A DNA stretch of 15,795 nt from Bacteroidales bacterium (GCA_900769785.1 CAAGHV010000234.1:1-15795), one strand, 5' to 3'; numbered from the stretch's first letter, positions 1 through 8,048 are shown. A program made the numbers and translations. The notes: generated from the sequence alone by a model not told the origin.

Positions 1-19
1 ACGTGTGCTCTTCCGATCT
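1..19. other. Illumina TruSeq adapter remnant (artefact)
   Basis: The first 19 bases, ACGTGTGCTCTTCCGATCT, match exactly the 3' end of the standard Illumina TruSeq index-side adapter as I know it. They are not biological. Genomic sequence starts at about position 20, with a run of T. The adapter happens to be open in the frame of the following gene and supplies a GTG, so a gene caller would report a false start at position 3 and six false N-terminal residues (MCSSDL). Confidence 0.95.
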
Positions 20-1664
20 TTTTTTAGCTGCTATATATTATGAAAACAATAATTATGCCGAAGCAACGCGTTGGTTGGATACGGCAATAGCCGGTGGAGA
101 CCCCGCAGCTATGTACACCAAAGGCTGGGTATATGAAACCGGCGAAGGTGTAGAAAAGAATTTGGACGAAGCCTTGGTGTGGTACTCCAAAGCTGCTGAT
201 GCCGGAGAGTTCAGAGCTCAATATATAATGGGTCTTGTAAATGATGATAGTGGTAATTATGCCGAAGCTGTAAAATGGTACACCAAAGCAGCCGAGCAGG
301 GATTGTCCGATGCACAATATGAATTGGGTTTGATGTATGGCGTAGGCAAGGGTGTGGAGCAAAGCTATCCCGAAGCAATTAAATGGTGGAAAGCCGCTTC
401 CGATGCCGGCAATGCCAATGCCTCGTGCGAAATGGGTATAATGTATGCCAATGGCGAAGGAGTGGAGAAAAGTAGAGACGAAGCGTTTAGGTATTGGACA
501 TTGGCTGTAGAGCAAGGTAGCGTGAAAGCCGAATGCGAGATAGCTATAATGTATCTCAACGGCGATGGTTCGTCGCCCGATTATACCAAAGCTATGGAAT
601 GGTTCAAGAAAGCCGCCGATCACAAATATGCTCGTGGATATTATGGAGTGGGAAATATGTACTACCGTGGTTTGGGTGTAGAAGAAAATGATGCCGAAGC
701 TTATAAATGGTTTGCCAAGGCTGCTGAATTAGGCGACGACGATGCATTATACACAATGGGTGTGATGTGTGTAAATGGATATGGTGTGGAAAAGAATGTA
801 AATGATGCTATTAAACATTGGACTAAAGCATCGGAATACGGCAATATGGATGCTTTGTTTGAAATAGGGTCTCTTTATTACAACGGAACAGGTGTGGATG
901 TAAACAAAGCCGAGGCTATAAAATGCTGGGCTACTGCTGCCGAACGGGGACACGCTAAATCGCAATATATTATGGCTGCTATATATGCCAACGGCGATGA
1001 AGGTGTGAAGCCAAACGAAGAAGAAGCTATGAAATGGCTTATGAAGTCGGCCGAACAAGGATATGTGGATGCAATATTTGACTTGGCCGATGTTTATGCC
1101 ACCAAGAGTAGTGCTTACTACAATATGCCTGAGGCTATAAAGTTGATAACGATGTTGGCCGAATATGGCGATGCAAGATCGCAATGTGCTTTGGGAACTA
1201 TGTATGCAGTTGGTCAAGGTGTGGATATAAATTATACCGAGGCAGCAAAATGGTATAAGTTGTCGGCAGCTCAAGAATATCCTGCTGCTATGTTCAATCT
1301 TGCTATAATGTATGCATCAGGCGAGGGCGTTGCCAAAGACGAAGCCGAGTCGATGAAGATGCTGACAAGTGCGGCCAAACTAGGATATGCCAAGGCTCAA
1401 TACGAATTGGGTGTTATATATTTGAAAGGCGAAGAATTGGAAGAAGACGAAGTTGAGGCCAAACGTTGGATAGAAAAAGCTGCCATGCAAGGCAATATTA
1501 AAGCAATAAACCTATTGGCACTGTTTTACGAAGAGGGAGTAGGTGTGATACAAGACTACAACAAAGCCTTGGAACTATATCAGCTTCTAGCCGATAATGG
1601 CGATAAGGATGCCAAGAAAAAGGTGAAAGAGGTGAAGAAGAAAATAAAGAAACAAAAGAAATAA
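20..1664 (+). CDS. Sel1-repeat (TPR-like) protein, 5' truncated
   Basis: The product is about 547 residues of almost uninterrupted Sel1-like repeats, each about 36 residues long. The recurring pattern is a helix such as A.KWY.KAAE.G followed by A.Y.LG.MY..G.GV. I count about 14 complete units plus a partial one at the left edge. A lysine-rich tail (KKKVKEVKKKIKKQKK) closes the protein. Sel1 repeats form alpha-solenoids that usually serve as protein-interaction scaffolds; no catalytic domain is visible. The true start and any signal peptide are missing because the contig begins in adapter sequence, so its location in the cell is unknown. One short unit near residues 190-205 has an SSPDY insertion, and another near residues 365-375 has SSAYY, which breaks the regular loop. 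The family is certain; the specific role is not known. No gene follows on the same strand, and a weak hairpin lies 22 bp after the stop. Confidence 0.93.
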
Positions 1665-1686
1665 ACTGTTGAAATATATGTGAGAT

Positions 1687-1730
1687 AAGCCTTGCTCCAG
1701 CTTCGGTATAAGAAATTTGGAACAAGGCTT
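1687..1730 (+). terminator. Weak hairpin after the Sel1 gene
   Basis: AAGCCTTG at 1687-1694 pairs with CAAGGCTT at 1723-1730. The stem extends inward by three more pairs (TCC with GGA) after one mismatch, around a loop of about 20 nt. It lies 22 bp past the Sel1 stop codon, where a terminator is expected, but the following sequence is only weakly T-rich. Confidence 0.4.
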
Positions 1731-1800
1731 TGCTATTATAATAATATTGTGTTTCCCATACTTTTTGTTGGCAAACGGCGTATGTTTGAAGTAAATTTCT

Positions 1801-1808
1801 TATCTTTG
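1801..1808 (+). promoter_or_regulatory. Possible -7 box TATCTTTG without a clear -33 partner
   Basis: TATCTTTG matches the Bacteroidota -7 consensus TAnnTTTG exactly. No TTG-type -33 element is found 19-21 bp upstream, so this may be chance in AT-rich DNA. If real, it would drive a short noncoding transcript of about 230 nt ending at the hairpin at 1990-2042. Confidence 0.25.
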
Positions 1809-1989
1809 TAAAGTTTATATGCAGTAGCGTATAATACTAATAGTTTAATAAATAAATCCGTTGGTTGAATTAAAAAGTTTAATTTTTTCTATATAAAAAG
1901 TTGTGTACGCCAATTATTCGCCAGATATACCCAAAGGGATACATTAAATATTCTTTAGACTAGTTCAATCGATATATGACATAGTTTTT

Positions 1990-2042
1990 AAATATTACAA
2001 CTCCTAAACCATATGTAAAAAGGTTTAGGAGTTGTAATATTT
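1990..2042. terminator. Perfect 21-bp inverted repeat, bidirectional terminator
   Basis: The left arm at 1990-2010 and right arm at 2022-2042 are perfect 21-base reverse complements around an 11-nt loop. The GC-richer core is ACTCCTAAACC with GGTTTAGGAGT. On the plus strand the stem runs into TTTTTATTTC, a usable U-tract. On the minus strand the stem begins directly after the stop codon of the S46 peptidase gene, but the sequence beyond it is A-rich. It therefore suits plus-strand termination best and probably also ends the minus-strand operon. Confidence 0.75.
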
Positions 2043-4166
2043 TTATTTCTTAATAGTAAGTTCTTCTATCAAATTAGTGGCACCGGCATACTTATCGATA
2101 ATAAACAAGCAGTAACGGATATCTAGAGTTATATTTCGACAGTAGTCTGGGTCGAATAGCAAATCGCTCATAGTTCCTTCCCAACAGCGGTCAAAGTTCA
2201 GACCTATCAGTTCTCCGTTGGCGTTAAGCACGGGGCTGCCCGAGTTACCGCCTGTGGTATGGTTGGTAGCGATGAATCCCACCGGCAGTTCGCCTTTGCT
2301 GTTAGCATATTGGCCATAGTTGCGAGTGTTGTACAGCTCTTTCAGGCGTGGCTCTACTACATAGTCGTATATATCCGGATTTTCTTTCTCTATAATTCCT
2401 TCCAACGTGGTGTAGGGTTTATAATATACACCATCTTTGGGGCGGAAACCTTTTACATGGCCGTAGGCCACACGCAGTGTAAGGTTGGCATCGGGGAAAG
2501 ATACATTATTTGCATCCATTTCCATCATACCTTTAACGTATAGGCGATATAGTCGGTTTATCTCGTTCTTCAGTTCTTTATACTGTTGGCGGTCGGCGGT
2601 GGAGTATAGGCTATCTACAGCCGAAAGGTATAGTGCCACTGCGGGGTCCTTAAGTATCTTTTTGGCATCCTTGGCTTTGTAGTTCTTAAGCAGATTCATT
2701 ATGTCTTTTTCCGATGTAAGGATAGACTTGTCGTATATTTTGCCCAACATTTCTTCTATCTCAGCAGCATCTACATCCTTATTGGCCACAAAGCCTCCAA
2801 AGCCGGCTTTGCACATATTGGTGAATGTTTCTACGAATATGGCACGATCCACTATGGTGTGTTTGTCAAAGTCTTTGAAGTAGTTTTCGTTGTTTTTTAT
2901 AAGGGCTTCCACTCTTTTTGCTATCAGCGAGTCGCTCTCCATCTTGGCTAGGTTGTATAGCTGGGCGGCACGGTTCATAAAGTCTGCTGCCATTACGGCT
3001 TCGCCAAAATAGGTTGTTTTCAGTTCTATGTCTTTCAGCTTGGCATAGTTTGTTTCCATGGCCGGTAGCACATCTTTGTACATAGGCTTATCGGCAGCCC
3101 ATTGTTGGAATTGTTTTTCAAAGGCTTGTTTCTTTTCCACCCCATTTAGTCGATTTATACCTAGCGATTCGCCTTGCCATTTTTTCCAGCCATTGGCTAT
3201 CGATGCCACACGCGACGAGTATTTCAACCTCTGAGCAGCGTCTTGGTTCATGGCGTTGTTGTAGTGGTTTAGGCGTATGGTGCGTAGTGCTATTCGTATG
3301 GGGTTGGTAACGTTGGCGGCCAGGTCCACAGCTTGCGAGGTGGCATAGCGGTTGGTGGTGCCGGGGTAGCCGAATACGAAAGTAAAGTCGTTTTCTTCCA
3401 CACCTTTTAGTGATATGGTTAGGTGTTGCAATGGTTTGTAGGGTTGGTTGTCGGCCGAATAGTCTGCCGGTTTGTTATCTTTACCTGCATAAACTCTGAA
3501 CACCGAGAAGTCGCCGGTGTGGCGTGGCCACATCCAGTTGTCGGTATCGCCACCAAATTTGCCTATGTTGGATGGTGGTGTACCCACCATACGCACGTCG
3601 GTAAACACCTCGTTGACGTACATAAAGTATTGGTTACCGTAGTAGAACGGTTTTATTATGGCTTTGTAGTGTGTACCTTCGGTAGCCTTTTGTGTTATGG
3701 CTTTGATGTTCTCTTCCACCTGCTTCGCACGTTCGGTTTCACCCATATTGTCAGTCACGCCATCAAGAACTTGTGCAGTTACATCTTCCATTCTTACCAA
3801 GCGGGTAACGCTAAGACCGGGACAAGGTATCTCTTCTTCAAGTGATTTGGCCCAAAAACCATTGGCAAGATAGTTGTGTTCCAAGGTACTGTTACGCGCA
3901 ATGTAGGAGTAGCCGCAATGGTGGTTGGTAAACAGCAACCCCTTATCCGAAACAAACTCCCCGGTACATCCGCCTCCAAATAGTACTATGGCATCTTTGA
4001 GGCAAGCTTGATTAATACTATAAATATCTTCGGCCGAAATCTTCATACCTTTCTGTTGCATCTCGGCTTCGTTGCGTTTGAGCAACATTGGAATCCACAT
4101 ACCTTCGTCGGCTATAGATGGAAACGAAAGCAGTGCGACAAGTAGTGTAATAAATACTTTCTTCAT
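2043..4166 (-). CDS. S46 family dipeptidyl peptidase, DPP11-like (Asp/Glu-specific)
   Basis: This is a 707-residue secreted serine peptidase of family S46, which releases dipeptides from the N-terminus of oligopeptides in the periplasm. A signal peptide (MKKVFITLLVALLSFPSIA) precedes mature DEGMW, the usual start of this family. Visible motifs are TNHHCGY (catalytic His about 83), the stretch GGDTDNWMWPRHTGDF (probable catalytic Asp about 219), and TGGNSGSPV (catalytic Ser about 642). The residue 18 positions after that Ser is Arg, in FDRCWEG. In Porphyromonas gingivalis DPP11 the same spacing separates Ser655 from Arg673, the S1 residue that selects Asp or Glu at P1, whereas DPP7 has Gly there. 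I therefore infer DPP11-type specificity. The length is normal for the family. The gene lies 38 bp downstream of an M20 amidohydrolase gene on the same strand, so the two are probably co-transcribed. The family is certain; the subtype is likely. Confidence 0.95.
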   Translation of the reverse strand: MKKVFITLLVALLSFPSIADEGMWIPMLLKRNEAEMQQKGMKISAEDIYSINQACLKDAIVLFGGGCTGEFVSDKGLLFTNHHCGYSYIARNSTLEHNYLANGFWAKSLEEEIPCPGLSVTRLVRMEDVTAQVLDGVTDNMGETERAKQVEENIKAITQKATEGTHYKAIIKPFYYGNQYFMYVNEVFTDVRMVGTPPSNIGKFGGDTDNWMWPRHTGDFSVFRVYAGKDNKPADYSADNQPYKPLQHLTISLKGVEENDFTFVFGYPGTTNRYATSQAVDLAANVTNPIRIALRTIRLNHYNNAMNQDAAQRLKYSSRVASIANGWKKWQGESLGINRLNGVEKKQAFEKQFQQWAADKPMYKDVLPAMETNYAKLKDIELKTTYFGEAVMAADFMNRAAQLYNLAKMESDSLIAKRVEALIKNNENYFKDFDKHTIVDRAIFVETFTNMCKAGFGGFVANKDVDAAEIEEMLGKIYDKSILTSEKDIMNLLKNYKAKDAKKILKDPAVALYLSAVDSLYSTADRQQYKELKNEINRLYRLYVKGMMEMDANNVSFPDANLTLRVAYGHVKGFRPKDGVYYKPYTTLEGIIEKENPDIYDYVVEPRLKELYNTRNYGQYANSKGELPVGFIATNHTTGGNSGSPVLNANGELIGLNFDRCWEGTMSDLLFDPDYCRNITLDIRYCLFIIDKYAGATNLIEELTIKK

Positions 4167-4204
4167 AATAAATGCTTGTTAATACGTTATATGTTTATTG
4201 TTTA

Positions 4205-5401
4205 TTATTTCTTTTTAGTCTTTAATCGTAGTGCTTCTATGGCATTATAAGCCATAAATCCCATTGCATATTCTATAGATTTTTCGTCTATCATCAGATT
4301 GGGGCGATGCAGATTGGTGATGGGTGTATCCTTTATATGAGTACCTACACGGAAATAACATGCCGGTATCTTTTGGGCAAAGAAGGCAAAATCTTCGGCT
4401 GTCATTCGCATATCCAACCATTCCACATGGTCTTTACCAAAATATTCCACACCGTTGTCAAAGGTGTTTTGTGTACATTGATCATCGTTTACCACATAAG
4501 GATAGCCAAAGTCGATAAATACATCACAACTACCTCCCATACTTTCGGCAACACCCTGTGCAATGGAAGTTATTCGTCGATGAGCGTCTAATCGCCACTC
4601 TTCGCTAAAAGTGCGTATTGTTCCTTCTATCTTTACCTCGTCGGGAATAATGTTGGTACGCCCCAACCCTACCATTTTTCCAAATGAAAGTATGGTAGGC
4701 ATCATAGGATCAGCGTTGCGACTCACTATCTGCTGCATAGCCACTATTATATGCGAGGCTATAACTATGGGGTCAATATTGAGATTGGGAGTTCCGCCAT
4801 GTCCGCCACGTCCTTTCACAGTAAGGTACAGTTCGTCGGTCGAAGCCATATATTTCCCTTTCTTCATACCTATGCTACCACTATCCATCTCGGGCAAACA
4901 ATGAAAGGCAAATATCTCGTTAGGCATCACCTGATCAAACACTCCGTCCTGCATCATCATATATGCACCACCCGGATACATCTCTTCCGAGGGTTGGAAT
5001 ATAAGCATAACTGTGCCGGTAAACTTATCTTTGATTGTTGATAGTATCTTGGCACAACCCAGTAACGATGCGGTATGCATATCATGTCCACAAGCGTGCA
5101 TAACACCTTCTACCTCCGAACTAAATGGCAACCCTGTACATTCTTGTATAGGCAAAGCATCGTAGTCGGCACGCAGTGCCACACAATAACTGTCGGGATT
5201 CACACCTTCTACAAGGGCCATCACCCCAGTTTTGCCAATGCCGGTATGTGGCTCCAACCCAAACGACCGCAACTTTTTGGCCACATATTCCATGGTTCCA
5301 TATTCTTGTTGCGAGAGTTCGGGATGACGATGCAAATAACGGCGACTCTCAACTATCTCATCATAATAGGCTCTTGCCAATGATTTTATTTCGTCTATCA
5401 T
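4205..5401 (-). CDS. M20D-family metal-dependent amidohydrolase / N-acyl-amino-acid hydrolase
   Basis: The 398-residue product has the full length of M20D hydrolases (hippurate, IAA-amino-acid and N-acyl-L-amino-acid hydrolases). These use two metal ions to cleave the amide bond of acylated amino acids or some dipeptides. Near the start is the typical LHRHPELS. Metal-ligand motifs are visible: MHACGHDMH (Cys104, His106), FQPSEE (catalytic Glu139, Glu140) and FAFHCLP (His167). A late His occurs in NLHRPN, and TAEDFAFF and the glycine-rich RGGHGG of the dimerisation domain are present. No signal peptide is seen, so it is cytoplasmic. It is the first gene of a probable two-gene unit with the downstream S46 peptidase, suggesting that it processes imported peptides or acyl-amino acids; that role is inference. 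The substrate cannot be read from the sequence. ATG at 5401 gives the family's normal N-terminus. Confidence 0.92.
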   Translation of the reverse strand: MIDEIKSLARAYYDEIVESRRYLHRHPELSQQEYGTMEYVAKKLRSFGLEPHTGIGKTGVMALVEGVNPDSYCVALRADYDALPIQECTGLPFSSEVEGVMHACGHDMHTASLLGCAKILSTIKDKFTGTVMLIFQPSEEMYPGGAYMMMQDGVFDQVMPNEIFAFHCLPEMDSGSIGMKKGKYMASTDELYLTVKGRGGHGGTPNLNIDPIVIASHIIVAMQQIVSRNADPMMPTILSFGKMVGLGRTNIIPDEVKIEGTIRTFSEEWRLDAHRRITSIAQGVAESMGGSCDVFIDFGYPYVVNDDQCTQNTFDNGVEYFGKDHVEWLDMRMTAEDFAFFAQKIPACYFRVGTHIKDTPITNLHRPNLMIDEKSIEYAMGFMAYNAIEALRLKTKKK

Positions 5402-5470
5402 AGTATATTGTATGCAGTTTTATCTTATTATCAGAGCATTATAGCACATAACACAATTTCTATCAAGCTA

Positions 5471-5478
5471 CAAAGATA
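5471..5478 (-). promoter_or_regulatory. Probable -7 box for the M20-S46 unit
   Basis: On the minus strand this reads TATCTTTG, an exact match to TAnnTTTG, about 70 bp upstream of the M20 start codon. The -33 region is poor: the nearest TTG lies only 14 bp further upstream instead of 19-21. Its position is right for the gene, so I keep it as a moderate candidate. Confidence 0.45.
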
Positions 5479-5773
5479 CAATAATTACTCCACAATTCAT
5501 AATACATTGTGCACACTTAATACCTACCAATAGTATTTCCTCCACACAATAGCACATACAACAATATAAAAAAAACAATGACTATTTATTAAATTAACAC
5601 ATATTAAATACATTAGATTTAACGCAAAAAACGGAATAAAAACTTATCAAACGGACAGCAAATACAAATATCGCAATATAGAAACATCAGAATCACATAT
5701 TGCTGATTCTGCAATAAATACAAATCAGCAAAAATACCAATTTATATCAACTATGGCATATAGTATCCTTAAT

Positions 5774-5850
5774 TAGGCAGGTTATACATACCAATCAGCA
5801 TACTTAGACACCAAAACCAGCATACTTACATATCCTAACCTACCTACTTA
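5774..5850. repeat. Three-unit 22-bp-period repeat within an inverted repeat
   Basis: CAGCATACTTA occurs at 5796-5806 and again at 5818-5828. A weaker copy, CTACCTACTTA (8 of 11 bases), follows at 5840-5850, giving an exact 22-bp period. Around the first two copies, TAGGCAGGTTA at 5774-5784 and TAACCTACCTA at 5836-5846 form an 11-bp inverted repeat with one mismatch; in a minus-strand RNA that mismatch becomes a G-U wobble. The function is unknown. Confidence 0.5.
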
Positions 5851-5862
5851 TGCAATCAAACC

Positions 5863-5889
5863 ATGGGAGTTTTACATCAAAACTCCCAT
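5863..5889. terminator. Orphan perfect hairpin, terminator-like
   Basis: ATGGGAGTTTT at 5863-5873 and AAAACTCCCAT at 5879-5889 pair perfectly over 11 bp with a 5-nt loop (ACATC). The stem is followed by AGTTTTAG on the plus strand and GGTTTGATT on the minus strand, so either direction could terminate weakly. It lies over 300 bp from both flanking start codons, between divergent genes, so it cannot end either known gene. Confidence 0.55.
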
Positions 5890-5989
5890 AGTTTTAGTAT
5901 CCAAATCTAATATCCAGAATAAGCAATTAACAATTACAATTTCTCTTTAACATTGGTATTTACAAGTATAATATCACAAAAAAAATACA

Positions 5990-6020
5990 CAAACATAAAC
6001 ATCACTAAACTCCAATACAA
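5990..6020 (-). promoter_or_regulatory. Candidate minus-strand promoter in the intergenic region
   Basis: On the minus strand, TTG at 6020-6018, a 20-bp spacer and TATGTTTG at 5997-5990 fit the Bacteroidota TTTG-N19-21-TAnnTTTG layout, apart from the first base of the -33 box. It points toward the orphan hairpin at 5863-5889 and would give an RNA of roughly 120 nt. Chance matches are common in such AT-rich DNA. Confidence 0.3.
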
Positions 6021-6070
6021 CAATTAAAAACACAACAACAACAGAAAAAGGTATAAAAATAACCTATATT

Positions 6071-6102
6071 CTTGTTCAAGTCAGTATAAAAGAGTATCTT
6101 TG
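6071..6102 (+). promoter_or_regulatory. Promoter of the LRR / T9SS gene
   Basis: CTTG at 6071-6074, a 20-bp spacer and TATCTTTG at 6095-6102 match the Bacteroidota housekeeping promoter very well. The implied transcription start, a few bases further on, leaves a 5' leader of about 90 nt before the ATG at 6201. Confidence 0.7.
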
Positions 6103-6200
6103 TAGCGCTTAGTCTAATACACTACAGCTCTTAAAAAAATGTAAAACAATAATATAGAACAAATCAAGCATTTTGCAGGTTACATAAAAACATTATAAAC

Positions 6201-8048
6201 ATGAAGAAGATTATCCGCTTTGGTATAATGGCATACCTATTGATTGGTACATTACCAAGTATGGCACAATTTTATTATGACTTCGTTGATACATGCTCAC
6301 CAAGCCAAGTTATGTATTATAGTATCACCTCCGATACAATACCATATACAGTAAAAGTACATGGCGGCTACGATACTACAGGGCACCTCAATATACCCGA
6401 TACGGTAAGAAGAGGTAATAGATTATTCAAAGTAACAAGCATACAACAAATGGCTTTTTACCAAGATACCACTCTAATATCAGTAACATTGCCGGCCAAT
6501 ATCTCCAATATAGAACGGTTGGCTTTTGGCAGTTGTCCCAACCTAAACACCATATATTGGAACGCAAAAAACGTAACAAATTATACCTCGGGCAACTACC
6601 ATCCATTCTACAACTGTATGGCTATTAGAAACGTAATATTTGGCGACTCAGTACGAATACCCGATCATGCTTTTGAAAACACTTATATCAATTCTGTCAT
6701 AATTGCCAACACTACCACTTATATTGGCAACTATGCATTTGCCAATAGTTCATCGATAATGGCAATAACACTACCCGAGGGCATTGAACATATAGGACAT
6801 CATGCTTTTGAAAACACAGGGTTATCATCGCTGAGAATACCCGGCTGCGTTACCACCATTGATAGTTGTGCTTTCTACGAATGTGGCAAATTGGTTACAG
6901 TTGCCATAGACAACGCTACATGTTCCATTGGCGAGGCTGCTTTTATGGGTTGCTCATCACTGAAAAGTATTGACTTGGGCAACTCGATTACTGCCATCAA
7001 CAAATCGGCTTTTGCCCTTTGCACAGCACTAGAAGCTATAGTTATACCCAATAGTGTATCCAATATAGGTAACTTTGCTTTCTCGCATTGCGATACCCTT
7101 ACCTCTGCAACCTTTGGCAACTCACTTATAAGCATAGGCGATTATGCCTTCAGTAACTGTCGTAACCTTACCAAAACAGTGATACCAAACAGCACATTAA
7201 CTATCGGTAATTGGGCTTTTGGCTACTGCGATATGTTAGACTCTGCAGTAGTAGGAATATCGGTTAAAAGCATTGGCGATGGCGCTTTTGGCGAATGCAA
7301 TATGTTAGATTCAGTGGTACTGCTTGGCCACTCATTAAAACATATAGGTGACCATGCCTTTGCCAATTGTAGCTCTATACCGGCAATATCACTACCATCG
7401 TCGGTGGAAACAATTGGCTCGTGGGCATTTATGGGTTGCTCATCAATAAACCACATTACATGTAAAGCACAAACACCTCCTACCATCGATAGTACTACAT
7501 GGGCATGGACCTCATCGGTAATGGTGCCTTTGTACATACCATGTGGCAGCCTTACCGAATATACACAAGCCGAATATTGGAACCACTTTGCCGATATTCA
7601 GGAACGTCCCACTGAATACGAGCTAACATTGTTGGCCAACAACAACTCGTACGGCAAAGTGATTTACAACTGCGCCACATCACAAATAGAGGCTATACCT
7701 GCCGAATATCGTTACTTTGTAAAATGGAGTGACGGAGTTACCGACAACCCAAGAACAATAAACATAAACAGCGATACATCATTTACTGCCATATTTGAGA
7801 TAGGATTGGGTGTAAGCCAAGCTATGGATATAGACATACACTTCTACCCCAACCCTACATCGGGAATAATTACATTTAACCGTACCGATATACAAATGGT
7901 GGAAGTATTGGATATAATGGGACGCACCATGGGAATATATGAACACAAATATATAATAGACCTAAGCGATACAAAACCCGGCATATATATATTACGCATA
8001 ACTACTGCCGAGGGAACCGCCACAATGAAATGCTTGATTAATAAATAA
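6201..8048 (+). CDS. BspA-like leucine-rich-repeat surface protein with T9SS sorting domain
   Basis: The 615-residue product is a secreted modular protein. Residues 1-23 form a signal peptide ending SMAQ. From about residue 76 to 425 there are roughly 14 LRR_5 (BspA/TpLRR) units of about 23 residues with the pattern IG..AF..C..L..V.LP.SV; a degenerate TNYTSGNYHPF spacer interrupts the second unit. The LRR block ends with a capping stretch (VPLYIPCGS, about residue 440). Residues about 472-535 resemble a divergent InlB B-repeat, with FVKWSDGVTDNPRT and SFTAIFE. Residues about 548-615 are a type A T9SS C-terminal sorting domain: FYPNPTSG, VEVLDIMGRTM, PGIYILRI and the terminal KCLINK. Proteins of this type are exported across the outer membrane and often anchored to A-LPS; BspA relatives bind host proteins or other bacteria. 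The ligand here is unknown. The gene stands alone, with its own promoter and terminator. Confidence 0.93.
   Translation: MKKIIRFGIMAYLLIGTLPSMAQFYYDFVDTCSPSQVMYYSITSDTIPYTVKVHGGYDTTGHLNIPDTVRRGNRLFKVTSIQQMAFYQDTTLISVTLPANISNIERLAFGSCPNLNTIYWNAKNVTNYTSGNYHPFYNCMAIRNVIFGDSVRIPDHAFENTYINSVIIANTTTYIGNYAFANSSSIMAITLPEGIEHIGHHAFENTGLSSLRIPGCVTTIDSCAFYECGKLVTVAIDNATCSIGEAAFMGCSSLKSIDLGNSITAINKSAFALCTALEAIVIPNSVSNIGNFAFSHCDTLTSATFGNSLISIGDYAFSNCRNLTKTVIPNSTLTIGNWAFGYCDMLDSAVVGISVKSIGDGAFGECNMLDSVVLLGHSLKHIGDHAFANCSSIPAISLPSSVETIGSWAFMGCSSINHITCKAQTPPTIDSTTWAWTSSVMVPLYIPCGSLTEYTQAEYWNHFADIQERPTEYELTLLANNNSYGKVIYNCATSQIEAIPAEYRYFVKWSDGVTDNPRTININSDTSFTAIFEIGLGVSQAMDIDIHFYPNPTSGIITFNRTDIQMVEVLDIMGRTMGIYEHKYIIDLSDTKPGIYILRITTAEGTATMKCLINK

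Larger units (their letters stand above)
1665..2042. other. Intergenic region between convergent genes
   Basis: This 378-bp AT-rich stretch holds no credible ORF. It contains a weak hairpin after the Sel1 gene, a lone TATCTTTG box at 1801-1808, a small all-AT hairpin (AATTAAA, 3-nt loop, TTTAATT at 1868-1884) followed by four T, and the strong inverted repeat at 1990-2042. The rest shows nothing I can name. Confidence 0.6.
5402..6200. other. Large divergent intergenic region
   Basis: These 799 very AT-rich bases separate the minus-strand M20 gene from the plus-strand LRR gene. They contain a promoter candidate for each gene, a perfect hairpin in the middle that belongs to neither gene, an inverted repeat around a short 22-bp-period repeat (5774-5850), and a small hairpin CAGAATCA / TGATTCTG at 5688-5711 with an 8-nt loop. 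I see no coding potential. Confidence 0.7.

Noticed and set aside
24..1274. Long antisense ORFs opposite the Sel1 gene
   Set aside because: Repeated sense codons (such as GCC, GAA and TAT) leave the complement free of stops. The repeat structure and protein pattern clearly belong to the plus strand.
3423..3845. Plus-strand ORF opposite the S46 peptidase gene
   Set aside because: The minus strand carries all S46 catalytic motifs through this stretch, so this is a shadow frame.
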